Assembly (NCBI RefSeq): GCF_003952385.1
Contig: NZ_CP034444.1
Coordinates: forward strand, 3,224,001 to 3,288,000
Direction of reading: 5' to 3'
Source: Mesorhizobium sp. M1D.F.Ca.ET.043.01.1.1
GTDB taxonomy: Bacteria; Pseudomonadota; Alphaproteobacteria; Rhizobiales; Rhizobiaceae
DNA length: 64,000 nt
In this document: piece after piece, positions 57,771-64,000 of the stretch
How positions within the stretch are numbered: the first letter of the stretch is position 1
Layout of the letters: each line of letters starts with the position of its first letter
Translations under genes and position numbers: made by a program
Notes under the pieces: generated by a model
The model's input: only the letters and a program-made list of their open reading frames with translations
Told to the model about the DNA's origin: nothing
Database searches by the model: none

Positions 57771-58955
57771 ATGTCCTCGAACGCGCCCGCTACCGCCGAA
57801 GTCCGCACGTTTCCCAACGCCAAGGTCCAGCCGTCGACCGAAGCGCCGGAGGTGCCCGTCCAGCCCGCTCCCGTCGCGCCTGTCGAGGCGCCGGCCAAGA
57901 AGAAGCGCTCGGTCCGCTCGTTCCTGTTGCCGATCATCGGGCTTGCCCTCCTCGGCGCCGGCTCCTGGTATGGCTACAACTACTGGACCGACGGCCGGTT
58001 CATGATCTCCACCGACGATGCCTATGTCCAGGCCGACATGTCGTTCGTGTCGCCGAAAATCTCCGGCTATGTGGATAAGGTGCTGGTGAGCGAGAACCAG
58101 AGGGTCAAGGCCGGCGATCCGCTGTTCGTCATCGACGACGGCGACTACAAGATAGCGGTTGCCCAGGCCGAGGCGCAGATCGCCACGCTGGCGAAGACGC
58201 TCGACCGCATCGACGCGCAGACCAAGGCGGCGCAGGCCTCGCTGGCGCAGGCCGCGGCGCAGAAGATCGCGGACCAGGCGGCGGCCGACAATGCGGCGCG
58301 CGCGCAGGTTCGCGCGGCGCAGCTGGTCAAGACCCATGTCGGCACGCAGGCGCAGTTGGACGACGCCCAGACGGCGCTCGACCAGGCCAAGGCCGCGCTT
58401 GCCGGCGCCGACGCGCAGATCACCGCGGCGCAGGCCAATATCGGCGTGCTCGAAGCGCAGCGCGCGGAGCAGGCGAGCACGCTCGCCTCGCTGCAGCTGA
58501 CCCGCGACAAGGCCCAGCGCGACCTTTCCTTCACCGTGCTCAAGGCGCCTTATGACGGCGTCGTCGGCAACCGCTCGGTCGAGCAGGGCGACCTCGTCAG
58601 CCCCGGCCAGAAGCTCGCCGTCGTCGTGCCGATGGACAAGCTCTACATCGTCGGCAATTTCAAGGAGACGCAGCTTGGCCGGCTGGTGCCCGGCGAGAAG
58701 GTCCGCATCACGGTCGACGCGATCGACGGCCAGACCTTCGAGGGCACGGTCTCGTCGCTGGCGCCGGCTTCGGGCGCGGTGTTCTCGCTGCTGCCGCCCG
58801 AAAATGCCACCGGCAACTTCACCAAGGTCGTGCAGCGCGTGCCCGTGCGCATCGACGTGCCGGCCGACGTGCTGAAGACCGGCAAGCTGCGGGCCGGCCT
58901 GAGCGTCGTCGTCGCCGCCGACAGCCGCACCGCGCCGGCCTCGACGACCAACTAA
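57771..58955 (+). CDS. emrA: HlyD/EmrA-type membrane fusion protein
   Basis: The 394-residue periplasmic adaptor has a disordered N-terminus and a single anchor helix (about 43-63, SFLLPIIGLALLGAGSWYGY). A biotinyl-lipoyl half with DDAYVQADMSFVSPKISGYV follows, then a long coiled-coil hairpin (about 125-250, Ala/Gln-rich) and the second half VLKAPYDGVVGNRSVEQGD. It links the inner-membrane EmrB pump to an outer-membrane channel. GAGAG lies about five bases before the ATG. It is followed by the MFS pump gene 132 bases downstream and controlled by the divergent TetR gene. Confidence 0.94.
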   Translation: MSSNAPATAEVRTFPNAKVQPSTEAPEVPVQPAPVAPVEAPAKKKRSVRSFLLPIIGLALLGAGSWYGYNYWTDGRFMISTDDAYVQADMSFVSPKISGYVDKVLVSENQRVKAGDPLFVIDDGDYKIAVAQAEAQIATLAKTLDRIDAQTKAAQASLAQAAAQKIADQAAADNAARAQVRAAQLVKTHVGTQAQLDDAQTALDQAKAALAGADAQITAAQANIGVLEAQRAEQASTLASLQLTRDKAQRDLSFTVLKAPYDGVVGNRSVEQGDLVSPGQKLAVVVPMDKLYIVGNFKETQLGRLVPGEKVRITVDAIDGQTFEGTVSSLAPASGAVFSLLPPENATGNFTKVVQRVPVRIDVPADVLKTGKLRAGLSVVVAADSRTAPASTTN

Positions 58956-59010
58956 GCAGTTTTGGGGGGCGGCCCGGTGGCCGATCGAGCGCCGAGCCGC
59001 CCCGCCTGCC

Positions 59011-59075
59011 TGGTATTTGTCTCGACGCAATTGCGTACGGAAGACCGCTACGCGCGTTTCCTGGAATTGCCTTAG
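59011..59075. repeat. Partial copy of repeat family E between emrA and emrB
   Basis: It has CTGGTATTTGTCTCGACGC, AATTGCGTACGGAAGACCG, CGCGTTTCCTGGAATTGCC. It matches the right half of the element (TTGTTTTTACGCAATTCCGG, CTGGAATTGCT) with several changes. It lies inside the putative operon, immediately before the emrB ribosome site. Confidence 0.6.
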
Positions 59076-59087
59076 GGAGGCCATGAC

Positions 59088-60692
59088 ATGGCAACCGCAA
59101 CCATCACCGCAGGATCGGCGCCGGCACGGCCGGCCGCCGCCGCACCGGCCGACCACATGCCGGTGCGCCGCGTCATCGCCTTCCTGGCGATGGTGTTCGG
59201 CATGTTCATGGCGATCCTCGACATCCAGATCGTCTCGGCATCGCTGGCCGAGATCCAGGCGGGCCTCAGCGCCAGCTCCGACGAGATCCCGTGGGTGCAG
59301 ACCGCCTACCTGATCGCCGAGGTGGTGATGATCCCGCTGTCGGGCTTCCTCAGCCGCATGCTGTCGACGCGCGTGCTGTTCACCATCGCCGCCGCCGGCT
59401 TCACCGCGGCAAGCGCGCTTGCGGCGACCGCCACCAACATCGACCAGATGATCGTCTACCGCGCCATCCAGGGCTTTATCGGCGGCGGCATGATCCCGAG
59501 CGTGTTCGCGGCCGCCTTCACCATCTTCCCGCCGTCGCGCCGCGCCGTCGTCTCGCCGATGATCGGCCTGGTCGCGACCCTGGCGCCGACCATCGGCCCG
59601 ACGGTCGGCGGCTACATCAGCCACGCCATGTCCTGGCACTGGCTGTTCCTGATCAACGTCGTGCCCGGGATACTGGTGGCGACCGCGGCCTGGGCGCTGA
59701 TCGATTTCGACAAGCCCAACCTCAAGCTGTTCTCGAAGTTCGACTGGTGGGGCCTGGTCGGCATGGCCGCCTTCCTCGGCTGCATGGAGTATGTGCTGGA
59801 GGAAGGCCCGAACCACGACTGGCTGCAGGAGCCGGCGGTGTTCGCCTGCGCCATCATCATGACCATCGGCGCGGTCATATTCTTCTGGCGCGTCTTCACC
59901 GCCGAGGAGCCGATCGTCGACCTCAGGGCCTTCAGCAATGTCAACTTCGCCTTCGGCTCGCTGTTCTCGTTCGTCGTCGGCATCGGCCTTTACGGGCTCA
60001 CCTATCTCTATCCGGTGTTCCTGGGGCGCATCCGCGGCTACGATTCGATGATGATCGGCGAGGCGCTGTTCGTCAGCGGCCTGGCGATGTTCTTCACCGC
60101 GCCCATCTCCGGCATCCTGTCGAGCAAGATGGACCTGCGGGTGATGATGATGGTCGGCTTCTTCGGCTTCGCCACCGGCACCTGGTGGATGACGCATCTC
60201 AACGCCGACTGGGATTTTTATGAGCTGCTCATCCCGCAGATCCTGCGCGGCTGCTCGATGATGCTGTGCATGGTGCCGATCAACAACATCGCGCTCGGCA
60301 CGCTGCCGCCGGAGCGGCTGAAGAACGCGTCCGGGCTGTTCAACCTGACCCGCAACCTGGGCGGCGCCGTCGGCCTGGCGATCATCAACACGGTGCTGAT
60401 CAATCGCAACGCCTTCCACTATGCGCGGCTGTCCGAGCACGTGCAGTGGGGCAGCGAGGCCGCGCAGACGAAGCTGCAGAACATGACGCTGAACTTCGAG
60501 CAGACCGCGGGCCTCGACGCCACGAGCGCGGCGATCTCGAAACTGTCCGGAATGGTGCAGCAGCAGGCGGCGCTGCTGTCCTTCATGGACGTGTTCATGC
60601 TGCTGACGGCGCTATTCGCGACGCTCGGCTTCTTCGTTCTGTTCATCAGCAAGCCGGCCCAGCAGGGCGGCGGTGGCGGCGGAGGCCATTGA
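59088..60692 (+). CDS. emrB: DHA2-family MFS efflux pump (EmrB-like)
   Basis: The 534-residue inner-membrane drug/proton antiporter has 14 helices. It has the DHA2 motif near helix 1 (LDIQIVSASLAEIQAGL), loop-2 LSRMLSTRVLF and the antiporter motif C-like APTIGPTVGGYI in helix 5. It works with the EmrA-type protein as a tripartite exporter for hydrophobic compounds. GGGAGG precedes the ATG. The C-terminus is Gly/His-rich (GGGGGGGH). A rho-independent terminator follows. Confidence 0.94.
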   Translation: MATATITAGSAPARPAAAAPADHMPVRRVIAFLAMVFGMFMAILDIQIVSASLAEIQAGLSASSDEIPWVQTAYLIAEVVMIPLSGFLSRMLSTRVLFTIAAAGFTAASALAATATNIDQMIVYRAIQGFIGGGMIPSVFAAAFTIFPPSRRAVVSPMIGLVATLAPTIGPTVGGYISHAMSWHWLFLINVVPGILVATAAWALIDFDKPNLKLFSKFDWWGLVGMAAFLGCMEYVLEEGPNHDWLQEPAVFACAIIMTIGAVIFFWRVFTAEEPIVDLRAFSNVNFAFGSLFSFVVGIGLYGLTYLYPVFLGRIRGYDSMMIGEALFVSGLAMFFTAPISGILSSKMDLRVMMMVGFFGFATGTWWMTHLNADWDFYELLIPQILRGCSMMLCMVPINNIALGTLPPERLKNASGLFNLTRNLGGAVGLAIINTVLINRNAFHYARLSEHVQWGSEAAQTKLQNMTLNFEQTAGLDATSAAISKLSGMVQQQAALLSFMDVFMLLTALFATLGFFVLFISKPAQQGGGGGGGH

Positions 60693-60726
60693 GGAGCCGG
60701 AACCCCCGCCTGGCGTCCTCAACGTG

Positions 60727-60767
60727 TGACCCCGGAAATCGTCGTCGATTTCCGGGGTCATTTCTTT
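60727..60767 (+). terminator. Rho-independent terminator after emrB
   Basis: A 15-bp perfect stem (TGACCCCGGAAATCG / CGATTTCCGGGGTCA) with a short loop TCGT is followed by TTTCTTT. Confidence 0.92.
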
Positions 60768-60769
60768 GG

Positions 60770-60871
60770 AGCAATCCCAGGAAAAGTGCGTGGCAGTTTT
60801 CCGTCCGGAATTGCGCAAACACAAATGTTTAGAGCGGATCAGCGATCCTGCGAAAAGCTGAACCGCTCTGG
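60770..60871. repeat. Palindromic repeat family E, copy 5 (inverted)
   Basis: Opposite orientation to the first copy: GCAATCCCAGGAAAAGTGCG, AGTTTTCCGTCCGGAATTGCG, ACAAATGTTTAGAGCGG, then AGCGATCCTGCGAAAAGCTGA. It ends 12 bases before the msrB stop codon. Confidence 0.85.
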
Positions 60872-60882
60872 GAGCGACGGCT

Positions 60883-61386
60883 TCAGGCCGCAGCCGGCTT
60901 GAAGCTCAGCGCCACGCCGTTGATGCAGTGGCGCAGGCCGGTGGGCGGCGGGCCGTCGTCGAAGACATGGCCGAGATGGCCGCCGCAGCGCCGGCAGTGG
61001 ACCTCGGTGCGGGTCATGCCGAGCGAGCGGTCCGCGGTCTTGCCGATGGCGTTGGGGATCTCCTGCCAGAAGCTCGGCCAGCCGGTGCCGGAATCGAACT
61101 TCGTCTCCGACGGATAGACCGGCAGGTCGCAGCCGGCGCAGGCGAAGATGCCCTTGCGGTGCTCGTTGAGCAGCGGGCTGGTGCCGGGATATTCGGTGCC
61201 CTCCCTGCGCAGCACGTCGAAGGCGGCATCCGAAAGGATGGCGTGCCATTCGGCGTCGGTCTTGACGACCTCGAATGTCTCGGCGGCCAGAGCCGGCTTG
61301 GCGCCGCCCACGCGCAACGCCGCTCCGGTTCCTATGATGAGGGCAGTGGCGGCGGCACCGCTCCAGAGAAAGTCGCGACGGTTCAT
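60883..61386 (-). CDS. msrB: Exported methionine-R-sulfoxide reductase B
   Basis: The 167-residue protein has a twin-arginine signal (NRRDFLWSGAAATALIIG, about 2-19) and an MsrB domain. Zinc cysteines are in FACAGCDLPVYPSETKFDSG and VHCRRCGGHLGHVFDDGP, and the catalytic cysteine is in GLRHCINGVALSF. It reduces methionine-R-sulfoxide in envelope proteins. The ATG start puts RR immediately at the N-terminus. No msrA gene is adjacent. It lies downstream of the convergent emrB terminator. Confidence 0.94.
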   Translation of the reverse strand: MNRRDFLWSGAAATALIIGTGAALRVGGAKPALAAETFEVVKTDAEWHAILSDAAFDVLRREGTEYPGTSPLLNEHRKGIFACAGCDLPVYPSETKFDSGTGWPSFWQEIPNAIGKTADRSLGMTRTEVHCRRCGGHLGHVFDDGPPPTGLRHCINGVALSFKPAAA

Positions 61387-61581
61387 GGCCTTTGCTCCTG
61401 ACGTCTTGTTACAAACTATGGCGCCGCCGGAAAATCAAAAGCCGGTGACGGTCCCCGCGCCACTCCGCGTCGACCCAAGCCCTGGCGATACGGAGCGGCG
61501 CTTGACGGCAGCACGGAATGTGGGAGGGAGAACCGTGCGGCCGGCGGGACACATCTCACTTCGCCGGCCGCACGCGCTTTG

Positions 61582-62139
61582 TTACATCTTCGGCAGAAGA
61601 ACCTTGTCGATGACGTGGATGACGCCGTTCGACTGGCGCACGTCGGCGATCGTGACATGAGCGACATTGCCGTTCTCGTCGGTCACCGTGACCTTGCCCT
61701 TCTCCGACTTCAGCGTCAGCGCGCAGCCGCCGACGGTCTTGACCTCATGCGCGCCGCCATCGGCCTTGGCCATCTTGGCGACGTCGGCGGCCATCGCCTT
61801 GGCGGCGATGACATGGCAGGTGAGGATCTTGGTGAGCTTGTCCTTGTTCTCGGGCTTGAGCAGCGTCTCGACCGTGCCGGCCGGAAGCGCCGCGAAGGCT
61901 TCGTTGGTCGGTGCGAAGACGGTGAACGGACCGGGCGTCTGGAGGGTGTCGACGAGGCCGGCGGCCTTGACGGCGGCAACCAGCGTGGTGTGGTCCTTCG
62001 AATTCACGGCATTCTCGATGATGTTCTTCTTGGCATACATCGGCGCGCCGCCGACCATCGGATTGGCGGCATAGGCAACGGCGCCGAGCGCGGAAAGACC
62101 GATCGTCGAGGCAAGCAAAAGGGTGGCGAGTTTACGCAT
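61582..62139 (-). CDS. Exported fasciclin-domain protein
   Basis: The 185-residue protein has a Sec signal peptide (about 1-24, LLLASTIGLSALGAVAYA). One FAS1 domain follows: the H1 motif TPGPFTVFAPTNEAFAALPAG, then LTKILTCHVIAAKAM, and the H2 end NGVIHVIDKVLLPKM. Such proteins act in adhesion and in symbiosis in rhizobia (Nex18-like). GAGGAG lies nine bases before the ATG. Downstream of it in genome order are genes for an anti-sigma and an ECF sigma factor pointing the same way; similar clusters in alphaproteobacteria place the fasciclin gene under that sigma factor. That link is inferred. Confidence 0.92.
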   Translation of the reverse strand: MRKLATLLLASTIGLSALGAVAYAANPMVGGAPMYAKKNIIENAVNSKDHTTLVAAVKAAGLVDTLQTPGPFTVFAPTNEAFAALPAGTVETLLKPENKDKLTKILTCHVIAAKAMAADVAKMAKADGGAHEVKTVGGCALTLKSEKGKVTVTDENGNVAHVTIADVRQSNGVIHVIDKVLLPKM

Positions 62140-62334
62140 GGTGTCAGTCTCCTCGGGTTGTTTTTCCCGTTTGTGGGAACGCGAAGAGATACGGGCGGGG
62201 AAAAACTTAGTTTCGCAACCATCGAAGATTTTTTGTTTGTCGAGAAGAATTCAGATGCGCCGCAGTTGACCGCATGAAAGTGCACCGTCCGACGCATCGC
62301 CGGCAGATAGACTTCTACTAACCTTTGAGAACGA

Positions 62335-63057
62335 TCAGATGCCCTTCAGGTCGCCAGCGGCGACGACGGGGCCGGTCGGCTGGCCGGTCGGCGATCCGCC
62401 GGCCGGCTCGAGGCTGACGGCGAGCACGGCGCCTTGCGCCAGCTTCTGCTGGACCGACGGCGAAACAGTCATGCGCGCGGTCTGGCCGGCAGGGATGACG
62501 CCCATCGATACCGGCGCGTTCTTGCCCTCGATCATCCACAGCTCGAAGTCCTTGCCGGCGCCGCGCTCGCCGGAAACCAGCGACAGGCCGACCTCCTGGC
62601 GGGCGGCGTCGTAGACGGCGAGGTATTTGACGCTGCTGTTGTCGGCGGCGAGCGAGGCGACCAGCCTGGTCTCGGGCGGCGGCAACGGCGGATTTGCGAA
62701 AGGCAGGGCGACAAAGACGGCCAAAGCAGCAAGCGCGGCGGCGGCAAGTCCGCGCCAGAAGGCGAGGCTCCCCAGCAGGCCGGCGCTGGGGGCTGCAGAC
62801 GCGGCCGCCGAAGAGGCAAACAGCCGCCGGTCGATCGCCGCCTTGACCGAAGCCGGCGGCTCGACCGCGGCATAGGCGGCCGCCATCGGCGCGAAGCGGA
62901 CCTCCCAGACATCGACCAGGCGGGCGAACGCCGTCTCGGTGTCGATGCGGCGGGACGCGATCTGGCGTTCGTCGGCGGCCAGAACGCCGAGAGCGTATTC
63001 GGCGGCGAGCAGGTCGTCGCCTCCGCGTTCCGGTCCGTTGTCTTCCGCCAGCGTCAT
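62335..63057 (-). CDS. Anti-sigma factor (RskA/ChrR-like zinc-free type)
   Basis: The 240-residue protein has an N-terminal anti-sigma domain (about 10-85: DDLLAAEYALGVLAADERQI). One membrane helix lies at about 100-120 (FWRGLAAAALAALAVFVALP), and a periplasmic RskA-type C-terminal domain follows (about 130-235: FELWMIEGKNAPVSMGVIPAG). It should sequester the ECF sigma factor encoded just before it. Its ATG overlaps the sigma-factor stop (ATGA); a start 12 bases upstream is an alternative. The N-terminus lacks the H-x-x-x-C-x-x-C zinc motif. Confidence 0.9.
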   Translation of the reverse strand: MTLAEDNGPERGGDDLLAAEYALGVLAADERQIASRRIDTETAFARLVDVWEVRFAPMAAAYAAVEPPASVKAAIDRRLFASSAAASAAPSAGLLGSLAFWRGLAAAALAALAVFVALPFANPPLPPPETRLVASLAADNSSVKYLAVYDAARQEVGLSLVSGERGAGKDFELWMIEGKNAPVSMGVIPAGQTARMTVSPSVQQKLAQGAVLAVSLEPAGGSPTGQPTGPVVAAGDLKGI

Positions 63058-63593
63058 CTTTCCAGACATTCTCTCAGTTTGAGCAGGCTTCGCCGCAGCC
63101 AAGTCCGCATCGTGTTCAGCGGAACCTTGTGGCGCTCCGCCAGCTCGGCATAGCTCTCGCCGTTGAGATAGGCGCCCCGGACGGCCGCCGCCCGGTCTTT
63201 CTCGAGTTCGTCGAGACAATGGTAGATGCGTTCGGCCTCGCCGCCCGCGACAGCCATGGCCTCAGGTCCCGGCGTCGGGTCGGCGACGTCGAGGGCTGCG
63301 TCGATGTTGGCAGAAGGACCGCGCCGCGCCCTGATGCGATCGATCGCATGGTTGCGCGCAATGGCCACCAGCCAGGAAATCGGGCTCAGATCGGAAACCG
63401 CGAAACGGTCCGCCTTCGTCCATATCTTGACGAAGACCTCCTGCAGCGCTTCTTCCGCATCTCCCCTGTCCCTCAAGACACGCAGGCAGACGCCGAAAAG
63501 TTTCCCGCTGGTCTGCTTGTACAGCAGATCGAACGCAGCCCGGTCCTTCATCGAAGTCCGGACGATCAGCTTGCTGATGTCCTGAGGCCCCAT
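63054..63593 (-). CDS. ECF sigma factor (SigK/RpoE-like)
   Basis: The 179-residue protein has region 2 (about 20-85: RVLRDRGDAEEALQEVFVKI, SWLVAIARNHAIDRIRARRG) and region 4 (about 125-175: YLNGESYAELAERHKVPLNT, MRTWLRRSLLKLRECL). It directs transcription of a stress or envelope regulon once the adjacent anti-sigma protein releases it. The stop overlaps the start of the anti-sigma gene, so the two are made in coupled amounts. No well-conserved ECF promoter could be read by eye upstream. Confidence 0.93.
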   Translation of the reverse strand: MGPQDISKLIVRTSMKDRAAFDLLYKQTSGKLFGVCLRVLRDRGDAEEALQEVFVKIWTKADRFAVSDLSPISWLVAIARNHAIDRIRARRGPSANIDAALDVADPTPGPEAMAVAGGEAERIYHCLDELEKDRAAAVRGAYLNGESYAELAERHKVPLNTMRTWLRRSLLKLRECLER

Positions 63594-63757
63594 GTAGGCA
63601 AATTAGAAGATTGCGATTTATTTGCAACGGGCCGCCTGATCTTACTGAGTCAGAAAGGAGGCTTTATCCGCCAAAGACCGTCGGGCCGTTGGTCTGTCGA
63701 TTCCCGATTTCGATTTGCGGCTTCATGCGATAGCCTTCGCCAAAAGAGGGGAGCGGC

Positions 63758-64000
63758 ATGTCGATCGAACGCGTGCTTTGGGAACAGGATGCGACCGGAC
63801 TTGCCGAGCTTGTGCGCAACGGGGAGATCTCGCCGCAGGAACTGGTCGACGCGGCGATCGCGCGCGCCGAGGCGACAAGGCCCGACATCAACGCCATTGC
63901 CACGCCGCTCTACGACGCCGCCAGGGCCCGGGCGAAAGCGGTCGACCGCAACCTGCCGCTTGCCGGCGTGCCTTTCGCGCTGAAGGATCTCGGCATCGGC
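63758..64000 (+). CDS. Amidase (GatA/AS family), 5' part only
   Basis: The first 81 residues are visible: MSIERVLWEQDATGLAELVR, the helical HAQ region and then AGVPFALKDLG, where the lysine is the first member of the Ser-cisSer-Lys triad of the amidase-signature family. The AS serine motifs would lie beyond the right edge. GAGGGGAG precedes the ATG by about six bases. It could be an amide hydrolase or an indole-acetamide-type enzyme; it is not expected to be GatA itself without gatC/gatB beside it, which cannot be seen. Confidence 0.85.
   Translation, partial: MSIERVLWEQDATGLAELVRNGEISPQELVDAAIARAEATRPDINAIATPLYDAARARAKAVDRNLPLAGVPFALKDLGIG

Noticed and set aside
57753..60440. An 895-codon leftward frame opposite emrA-emrB
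   Set aside because: Antisense shadow. The emrA and emrB proteins, promoter, operators and terminator are all on the plus strand.
25695..60871. CRISPR array, because of repeated palindromic units of similar length
   Set aside because: Copies are scattered kilobases apart in both orientations, without regular spacers or cas genes.

Overview
The window is GC-rich, densely coded chromosomal DNA of an alphaproteobacterium of the Rhizobiales, most likely a Mesorhizobium or close relative. This rests on the look of the infC, rpmI-rplT, pheS/pheT, rpmH-rnpA-yidC and trpF-trpB proteins, on promoters of the CTTGAC-N17-CTATAT type, and on several families of short palindromic intergenic repeats of the kind common in rhizobia. 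No rRNA, CRISPR array, intact insertion sequence or phage was seen. One tRNA gene (Arg, ACG) is present.

Layout. 0-12.5 kb is housekeeping: trpF-trpB (leftward), a YgjP-type metallopeptidase, a DUF2852 membrane protein, a BenE-type transporter with an alpha/beta hydrolase, then infC (AUU start), an isoprenylcysteine-methyltransferase-like gene, rpmI-rplT, and pheS-GFA-pheT with ATGA overlaps. 12.5-19 kb holds metabolic and regulatory genes (aldo/keto reductase with a divergent LysR, cytochrome b561, YceI, a Gfo/Idh/MocA oxidoreductase, an FAD-dependent dehydrogenase) separated by MITE-like inverted repeats.

19.2-25.7 kb is an accessory block. It has a large Pls-like NRPS protein (adenylation, carrier, then a six-helix membrane region with hexapeptide-repeat domains), a broken GNAT acetyltransferase, a 4'-phosphopantetheinyl transferase, a decayed paralogue of the FAD dehydrogenase that lies intact just before the block, and an AT-richer exported caspase-like protein. 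This resembles the poly-amino-acid synthetase (epsilon-poly-lysine synthetase) architecture and is the best candidate for an undescribed system.

25.8-28.4 kb holds small stress and regulatory genes (VOC protein, sigma factor with a SnoaL-like tail, TMEM175-like channel). 28.5-36 kb is a tight operon of an XRE regulator and six hyf-like genes (B, C, E, F, G, I). Its large subunit lacks the nickel-binding cysteines, so it should be an energy-converting-hydrogenase-related (Ehr) complex rather than a hydrogenase.

36-48.6 kb is a mosaic region: a partial lysR duplication, small orphan genes, a LysR/BBE-oxidoreductase/MFS cluster, a 951-residue winged-helix/ATPase/TPR regulator, Ohr, two exported alpha/beta hydrolases, cyclase and AraC stubs, and most copies of one roughly 100-bp repeat. 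It ends at tRNA-Arg.

48.6-64 kb returns to core functions: a sensor kinase, rpmH-rnpA-yidC with a clear promoter and terminator, a frameshifted Vat-like acetyltransferase, engB, a soluble FtsK paralogue, a TetR-controlled EmrAB pump with two operators around the promoter, exported MsrB, a fasciclin protein beside an ECF sigma/anti-sigma pair, and the start of an amidase. All calls come from reading the sequence; no database search was run.
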